From Halosimplex litoreum (GTDB lineage Archaea; Halobacteriota; Halobacteria; Halobacteriales; Haloarculaceae), in contig NZ_CP065856.1 in NCBI RefSeq assembly GCF_016065055.1, forward strand, positions 868,001 through 932,000: a stretch of 64,000 bases of DNA. Reading direction: 5' to 3'. Positions 59,015 to 64,000 of this stretch are shown here, piece after piece (the stretch's first letter is position 1; every line of letters starts with the position of its first letter). Both the position numbers and the translations under genes were made by a program. Below the pieces are notes generated by a model. The model was not told where the DNA came from and ran no database searches. It saw nothing but the letters and a program-made list of their open reading frames with translations.

Positions 59015-61459
59015 ATGCGCCTCCGGTGGGTCTCCGTCCTCGTTCTCTTGATTCTCGCGTCGGTCGCGGCGCCGGCGCTCGCCGGCGCGGCCAGCGAGAA
59101 GCCCGCCGTCGACGTCACGGTCCGCTCGACGGACGTGTCGAGCGGGGACACCTACGAGTCGGGATCCGACGTCGAGATCACGGTGAACGCGAGCGTCGGG
59201 GACGCCGCGCCCGCCGGGACGACGCTGTCGGAGGTGGTCGTCCGGGTCAACGGCGACCTCGCGACGTCGATCCCGGCGAACGGCACGAGCCTCTCGGAGA
59301 CGGTCAGGCCGGATCTGCGCGACGGGAGCAACTCGATTCGGGTCATCGTCACCGACGACGCGGGCAACGTCAACGCCACGTCGTTCACGGTCCTGAAAGA
59401 CGCCGAACCGCCGCATATCTTCCTGACGAGTCCGTACGAGACGGCGCCGTGGAAGCCGATACCCAACGGGTCGGCCAACGACACCCGGGCCACGATCGCC
59501 GGCACCATCATCGAGGAGACCTCGGTCACGGAGCTGCGGATCATCCGGTGGTACGACGACCAGCGGACGACCGAGACCCTGCGGAACGTCGAGGAGAACT
59601 TCTCCGTGGACCTGCTGTTGGGGCCGGCGGGGGACAACGGGACGCTCAACCGGATTCGACTGACCGCCACCGACGAGTTCGGTAACTTCAGGGACTACGA
59701 GTTCTTCGTCGAGGTGACCGACGGAGCCGAGCCGGAGCTGCGTCTGCGCCCGTTTCCGAACGAGACCGCCGAGAACAGGATCTTCCTGGCGGGGACGGTC
59801 ACCGACGACGTGAGCGTAGGCGGGGTCAACGTCACGGTCCGGGACCCCACGGGGAACGTGACCGGGAGGTACCAGGCCAGCCCGTCGTACTCCGGCCCGT
59901 TCGACGACGACCGGTACTCGCTGGCGTTCAACGACTCGATCTACCCGCTGTACACCGGGACCTACGAGGTGACGGTCACGGCGACCGACACCGCCGGCAA
60001 GTCGGTCTCGGAGACGGTCACGTTCGAGCGGGTCTCGAAGGGCGACGTCGCCCCGACCGTCGCCGTCGACCGGAGCCGGACCGTCGTCGTCGGCACGGAG
60101 CGGCTGTTTCTCAGCGGCGTCGCGTTCCAGGGCGTCACCGAGCGGGTGGTCGTCGAGACCCGGAACGCGACGACCGGCGATACCGTCGACTACCAGGTCG
60201 TCCACGCCGGCAGCCGACGCGAACGCGTCGAGTTCGACCGCGAGGTAGCGATCGCACCCGGGCGCACGACGGTGATCGTCCGGGCGACCGACGCGAAGGG
60301 CGAGGAGCACACCGAGCGATTCAGGGTCAACGGGACGACCAGGGGGACGTTCGTCGACGAGGGCGACGACTCCGGCGGCGAGTCCCGGTGGCCCGCGGTC
60401 ACCGTCGAACCGCTTCGAGACGGCCGGCCCGGGACGGCGAGTTCGTCGGTCAGCGTCAGGCGCGCGAGTGCCGACACGACCGTCGCCGTGCCCGACGGGA
60501 ACGCCTCGGAGGTGGTCGCGACGGCGAACGTCTCGGTCGAGCGGCTGCGGCTCGACGTGGCCGCCGACACGAACCTCACGGCGACGGTCGTCGCGCGCGA
60601 GCGGGCCGACGGCGCACTCGCCGGGCCGGACGGCTCGCGGGTCGGCGCGACCGTCACCGTCCAGCACTCCGTGGCCGAGGGGGCCCTCGACGGGGTGACC
60701 TACGACCTGGTGGTGCGTCGGTCGTATCTCGACGCCCACGGGCTCGACCCGGCGAACCTCTCGGTCTACCGGCTATCGAAGGGCAACTGGTCGTCGGTCG
60801 AGACGACCGCGACCGGATCGAACGGGTCCAGCGTCCGGTACGCCGTCGACTCGCCGGGGCTGTCGGTGTTCTCGCTGGCGACCGAGCCGGGCGTGGTCGA
60901 CGGCGGCGAGGCGGGCGGGACCACCGACGGGACCGACGGCGTCGCGGGTAACGGCACGGTCGCGAACGGCACCGACGGCGGTGCGGGCAACGGGACGAGC
61001 GACGCGGCGGCCGCCCCGGAGCCGGACGTCGTCGTCACCAACCTCACGGTCAACCGGACCGCCGTGGCCGTCAACGAGTCCGTCCTCGTCAACGTCTCGC
61101 TGGAGAACAGAGGCGACGCGGCGGCCACCTACACCGCCGACCTCCGGGCGATTCACGAGGGGAACACCTCACAGGTGGCCAACCGGACGGCGGTGCTCCC
61201 GCCCGGCGAGAACCGGTCGCTCGAACTCACGGCCGCCTTCGCCGAGAGCGGCAACCACACGTTGGCGGTCGACGGCACCGAAGCGGGACCGGTCGTCGTC
61301 GGCGGTGGCGGCGGCCTGTTCTCGTTCCTCTCGGTGCTGTCGTTCCTCCCGCTCCGACTCATCGGGATGGCGCTCGGTGGCTTGATCGGCCTCGGACTCG
61401 TCGTGGTCCTCCTCCGATTCGTCCTCGGAAAGGTCGGTGGCGATAGCGCGGACGGGTGA
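59015..61459 (+). CDS. Large surface protein, beta-sandwich repeats, CARDB and C-terminal anchor
   Basis: This 814-residue protein has a signal peptide (MRLRWVSVLVLLILASVAAP) cut near residue 25. At least three repeated beta-sandwich units follow (VTVRSTDVSSGDTYESGSDV; AEPELRLRPFPNETAENRIF; GDVAPTVAVDRSRTVVVGTE). A PGF-pre-PGF-like domain with LSVYRLSKGNWSSVETTATG comes next, then a Gly/Thr/Asn linker, a CARDB domain (VVVTNLTVNRTAVAVNESVL) and a C-terminal helix (about 770-800). Many N-x-S/T sites suggest N-glycosylation. It is cell-surface exposed; ligand unknown. Confidence 0.82.
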   Translation: MRLRWVSVLVLLILASVAAPALAGAASEKPAVDVTVRSTDVSSGDTYESGSDVEITVNASVGDAAPAGTTLSEVVVRVNGDLATSIPANGTSLSETVRPDLRDGSNSIRVIVTDDAGNVNATSFTVLKDAEPPHIFLTSPYETAPWKPIPNGSANDTRATIAGTIIEETSVTELRIIRWYDDQRTTETLRNVEENFSVDLLLGPAGDNGTLNRIRLTATDEFGNFRDYEFFVEVTDGAEPELRLRPFPNETAENRIFLAGTVTDDVSVGGVNVTVRDPTGNVTGRYQASPSYSGPFDDDRYSLAFNDSIYPLYTGTYEVTVTATDTAGKSVSETVTFERVSKGDVAPTVAVDRSRTVVVGTERLFLSGVAFQGVTERVVVETRNATTGDTVDYQVVHAGSRRERVEFDREVAIAPGRTTVIVRATDAKGEEHTERFRVNGTTRGTFVDEGDDSGGESRWPAVTVEPLRDGRPGTASSSVSVRRASADTTVAVPDGNASEVVATANVSVERLRLDVAADTNLTATVVARERADGALAGPDGSRVGATVTVQHSVAEGALDGVTYDLVVRRSYLDAHGLDPANLSVYRLSKGNWSSVETTATGSNGSSVRYAVDSPGLSVFSLATEPGVVDGGEAGGTTDGTDGVAGNGTVANGTDGGAGNGTSDAAAAPEPDVVVTNLTVNRTAVAVNESVLVNVSLENRGDAAATYTADLRAIHEGNTSQVANRTAVLPPGENRSLELTAAFAESGNHTLAVDGTEAGPVVVGGGGGLFSFLSVLSFLPLRLIGMALGGLIGLGLVVVLLRFVLGKVGGDSADG

Positions 61460-61489
61460 GAATAGCGGCCCGTCTCTCCGACGGCCGAG

Positions 61490-62407
61490 TTACGACAGCG
61501 TCGCTTCCACGCGGTCGACCAGTTCATCGTTCCCGAGGTAGACGGGGCTGCGCGCGTGGAGCCGGTCGGGGTCGCTCTCGAACAGATCGCCGTAGCCGGC
61601 GGAGGCGCGACCGCCCGCGGCCTCGACGACGAAGCCGACGGGGGCGCACTCGAAGCAGTAGCGGAGCTTGCCCTCCGGTGCGTCGGCGAGCTCGGGGTAA
61701 GCGAAGACGCCACCGTGGGTGAGCACCTGCATCACGTCGGCGATAAAGGCGCCGCCGTAGCGGAGCTTCAGCCGGTCGGCCTCCAGATCCTCGACGGCGG
61801 CGGTGACGCCGTCGGTCCAGTCGGGACGGCGGCCGCCGAAGGCGTAGACCGTGGGGTCGTCGGGCAGCGTGAGGTCCTCGCGGAGGAGCTTGCGGCCCTC
61901 GCCATCCTCGTCGGCGCTCTCCCCGGCACCGTCCTCGATCAGGTACTCGTCGACGGTCTCGCCGTCGGAGACGACCATCGTCGTGTTGGGGCCGTAGAGG
62001 ACGAACGCGGCGGCGACGAGGTGGTCGCCGCCCGTCGGGACCGGTTCGTCGTAGACGCTGACGATGGTGCCCATCGGGTTGTTCGACGTGAGATTCGAGG
62101 AGCCGTCGAGCGGGTCCAGCGCGAGGTGGTACTCGCCGCCGTCGTCGGCCTCCCGAGCGGACTCCCGCTCCTCGGAGGCGTAGCTCCCGACCGAATCGAG
62201 CGCGAGCAGGCGCTCGCAGAACAGCTCGTCGGCGTACTCGTCGGCGGCTCGGACCTTCTCGCCGCTGGGGTTGTGCCCCTCGACGTACGCTCGGCGCTCG
62301 GGTAGCGCCTCGCGGACCTCCGCGGCTGTGTCACGGACCACGTCGAAGACGGCGTCGACGGTCGGGTGGCCGACCCAGTCGGCCGAAGGTGGGAGTTGCT
62401 GGCTCAT
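61490..62407 (-). CDS. fbp: Fructose-1,6-bisphosphatase, class I
   Basis: This 305-residue gluconeogenic phosphatase has the metal-binding and active-site motif DPLDGSSNLTSNNPMGTI, plus YASEERES before it and GKLRYCFECAPVGFVVEAAG near the end. Its ATG overlaps the fba stop by four bases (ATGA), so the two consecutive gluconeogenic enzymes are co-translated. Confidence 0.93.
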   Translation of the reverse strand: MSQQLPPSADWVGHPTVDAVFDVVRDTAAEVREALPERRAYVEGHNPSGEKVRAADEYADELFCERLLALDSVGSYASEERESAREADDGGEYHLALDPLDGSSNLTSNNPMGTIVSVYDEPVPTGGDHLVAAAFVLYGPNTTMVVSDGETVDEYLIEDGAGESADEDGEGRKLLREDLTLPDDPTVYAFGGRRPDWTDGVTAAVEDLEADRLKLRYGGAFIADVMQVLTHGGVFAYPELADAPEGKLRYCFECAPVGFVVEAAGGRASAGYGDLFESDPDRLHARSPVYLGNDELVDRVEATLS

Positions 62408-63210
62408 GGTTTGGGGGTGGCCGCGTCGAGGGCCTCCTCGACCGAGGCCTCCTCGTAGATGACTTCCTCCAGCGCGTCGAGCAAGGCGATCGGATCCTCG
62501 CGCTGCCAGACGTTGCGGCCGACGGCGAGGCCGGCGCCGCCGGCGTCGATGACGCTCTTGACGCTCTCGAGGAACTCGCGGTCGCTCGTCTTCGACCCGC
62601 CGGACATGAGCACCTTCGTCGGACCTGCCATCCGGGTGACCGTCTCCATGGCCTCCTTGCTACCGGGGTACTTGACCTTGGCAATGTCGGCGCCGAGCTC
62701 CAGTCCGAGGCGGGCGGCGTAGGCGATGGTCTCCTCGCTCGTGTCGTTCTTGACGGCCTGGCCGCGGGCGTACGACCACATCACGACCGGCAGGTCGTAC
62801 TCTCGGGCTTTCTCCTGGACCTCGCGGAACTCCTCGAACATCTCGACCTCGCCGTTGACGCCGGGGTAGACGGTGAAACCGATCGCCTCTGCACCGAGTT
62901 CCTCGGCGGCGTATTCGACGGAACAGTTGATTGCGCTGTCGGGCTCGCCCATCCAGAGGTTGGAAGTGCCGTTGAGCTTGGCGAGCAGCGATACGTCGTC
63001 CTCGTAGGACGGGTAGTACGCTTCCGCGATCCCCTTCCCGACGGCCAGCGACGTGACGGCTGGGTGTGTGGCGACATCGAAGACGTGTTCCGGGTCCGCG
63101 CTCTCGGGCTGGGGGTCGAAGTCGACCGGCCCGTGTTCGATACCGTGGTCGTACGCCAAAACGAGTGCCTTCCCGTCCCGCGTCACCGGAGCGTCTGCGA
63201 TGGGGCGCAT
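62404..63210 (-). CDS. fba: Fructose-bisphosphate aldolase class I (DhnA type)
   Basis: This 268-residue protein starts at ATG 63210 (MRPIADAPVTRDGKALVLAY). The archaeal class I (DhnA) aldolase motifs AYDHGIEHGP, VVMWSYARGQAV and the Schiff-base lysine region GADIAKVKYPGS (Lys178/180) are clear, with VLMSGGSK and LAVGRNVWQRE as phosphate site. The N-terminal in-frame extension to 63258 lies upstream of the promoter and is rejected. First gene of the fba-fbp operon. Confidence 0.93.
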   Translation of the reverse strand: MRPIADAPVTRDGKALVLAYDHGIEHGPVDFDPQPESADPEHVFDVATHPAVTSLAVGKGIAEAYYPSYEDDVSLLAKLNGTSNLWMGEPDSAINCSVEYAAEELGAEAIGFTVYPGVNGEVEMFEEFREVQEKAREYDLPVVMWSYARGQAVKNDTSEETIAYAARLGLELGADIAKVKYPGSKEAMETVTRMAGPTKVLMSGGSKTSDREFLESVKSVIDAGGAGLAVGRNVWQREDPIALLDALEEVIYEEASVEEALDAATPKP

Positions 63211-63236
63211 TACGAACAATCGTACACGGACCGAAC

Positions 63237-63245
63237 GTATATATC
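63237..63245 (-). promoter_or_regulatory. TATA box of fba-fbp
   Basis: GATATATAC on the minus strand lies 27-35 nt before the fba ATG at 63210, as expected for a leaderless transcript. Confidence 0.6.
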
Positions 63246-63482
63246 TTCTTTCTGACATTATTTACTACCGGCCGAGTAAACGATTCGAGCATGCGTGACC
63301 TTCCCAATCGCTCGGGCGGCCGAAATCGGCCGATTCGAAGTAACCGGGAGGTTCGGTCGGTCGAGGCGGCGAGTACCTGAGTAGTGCTCGACATGTATCG
63401 TGGCCGCCGATCGAGGGGGTGTCTGCCGAACCCGATCACCGGTCGGGAGTAGGCTTACGCCGCCGGCGGGCGCAGGTGGGGT

Positions 63483-64000
63483 ATGCGCGAACTCGAAGCG
63501 GTCGACACCGTCGGCGTCGTCGGCGCCGGTACCATGGGGAGCGGCATCGCGCAGGTCGCAACCCAGTCGGGCTACGACGTGGTGCTCCGGGACGTGGAAG
63601 ACCATCTCGTCGAGGGGGGAATCGAGACCCTCGTCGGCGGACTCGACCGCCTCGTCGAGAAGGAGACCATCTCGAAGGGCGAAGCCGAGCGGATGCGCGA
63701 ACGCGTGACGGGGACGACGGATCTGGACGACCTGGCCGAGGCGGATCTCGTGATCGAGGCCGTCGTCGAGGACGTCGACGTGAAACGCGACGTGTTCGCC
63801 GACCTGGACGAGGTGACCGACGACGACGTGGTCCTCGCCACCAACACCAGCACGCTCTCGATCACGACCATCGCCACCGCCACCGACCGGCCGGCCAGCG
63901 TGGTCGGGCTCCATTTCATGAATCCCGTTCCCGTCATGGAGGGCGTGGAGGTGGTCGTCGGCGAGAAGACCGACTCCGCCGTGGTGGAGTTCGCTCACGA
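63483..64000 (+). CDS. 3-hydroxyacyl-CoA dehydrogenase, 3' end outside window
   Basis: ATG at 63483 opens MRELEAVDTVGVVGAGTMGS, followed by GIAQVATQSGYDVVLRDV. This is the Rossmann NAD-binding start of 3-hydroxyacyl-CoA dehydrogenase (GxGxxG). EADLVIEAVVEDVDVKRDVF and LATNTSTLSITTIA are further family marks, and the catalytic GLHFMNPVPVMEGVEVV is reached. The frame is open to the window edge. It acts in beta-oxidation, NAD-dependent. Whether a C-terminal enoyl-CoA hydratase domain is fused cannot be seen. Confidence 0.9.
   Translation, partial: MRELEAVDTVGVVGAGTMGSGIAQVATQSGYDVVLRDVEDHLVEGGIETLVGGLDRLVEKETISKGEAERMRERVTGTTDLDDLAEADLVIEAVVEDVDVKRDVFADLDEVTDDDVVLATNTSTLSITTIATATDRPASVVGLHFMNPVPVMEGVEVVVGEKTDSAVVEFAH

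Overview
This window is chromosomal DNA of an extremely halophilic archaeon (class Halobacteria). The evidence is the high G+C, very acidic proteins, archaeal TATA-like boxes about 25-30 nt before start codons, type IV pilins with the archaeal SPVIGV-type processing site, Tat lipoproteins, a class I (DhnA-type) fructose-bisphosphate aldolase, and several families I know only from haloarchaea. I cannot name the genus from sequence reading alone.

Layout. 1-7.3 kb: end of a sensor histidine kinase, acyl-CoA dehydrogenase, Na/Ca exchanger, CheC, O-methyltransferase, cytochrome P450, peroxiredoxin, and a membrane-protein gene killed by one amber codon. 7.3-13.5 kb: a tightly overlapping respiratory complex I-like operon, nuoJ1-J2-K-L-M-N, whose usual upstream partners are absent here. 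13.7-17.7 kb: cytochrome oxidase subunit I with small accessory membrane proteins and a VOC-family pseudogene. 17.9-22.6 kb: a 907-residue protein of unknown function, a winged-helix regulator and purA. 22.7-39.9 kb: housekeeping and envelope genes (gamma-glutamylcysteine ligase-like, Trm112-like, DR2241-like, HtpX, lipoproteins, CbiX, Nudix-like, CysS, CorA, FxsA). This stretch includes a tandemly duplicated regulator plus membrane-protein module and a broken toxin-antitoxin-like pair.

40.08-49.45 kb: tRNA-Ile(GAT), followed by an A+T-richer integrated element of about 9.15 kb. It ends in a 28-bp copy of the tRNA 3' end next to a tyrosine recombinase. It carries small regulators, a SWIM zinc-finger operon, an overlapping five-gene operon ending in a 488-residue protein with a possible tail-like architecture, an HTH-HNH protein, and a strongly structured non-coding segment. 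Another partial tRNA copy lies about 140 bp further on, so the site has probably been used more than once.

49.5-64 kb: two type IV pilin genes, a polyglycine Tat lipoprotein, a small CopG-like protein, tRNA-Val(GAC) with a degenerate copy of its 3' end, a nucleoside hydrolase, a repeat- and hairpin-rich non-coding stretch, and a lone tnpB (IS200/IS605 type) with matching structured ends that splits a small zinc-ribbon gene. Next come an acyl-CoA carboxylase carboxyltransferase, a large surface protein, the gluconeogenic fba-fbp operon and the start of a 3-hydroxyacyl-CoA dehydrogenase.

Together the core genes describe an aerobic heterotroph with complex I-like and heme-copper oxidase respiration, fatty-acid and acyl-CoA metabolism, and gluconeogenesis. 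The mobile and least understood material is concentrated at 40-49.5 kb and 53.8-57 kb. All family assignments come from reading motifs in the translations; no database search was run.
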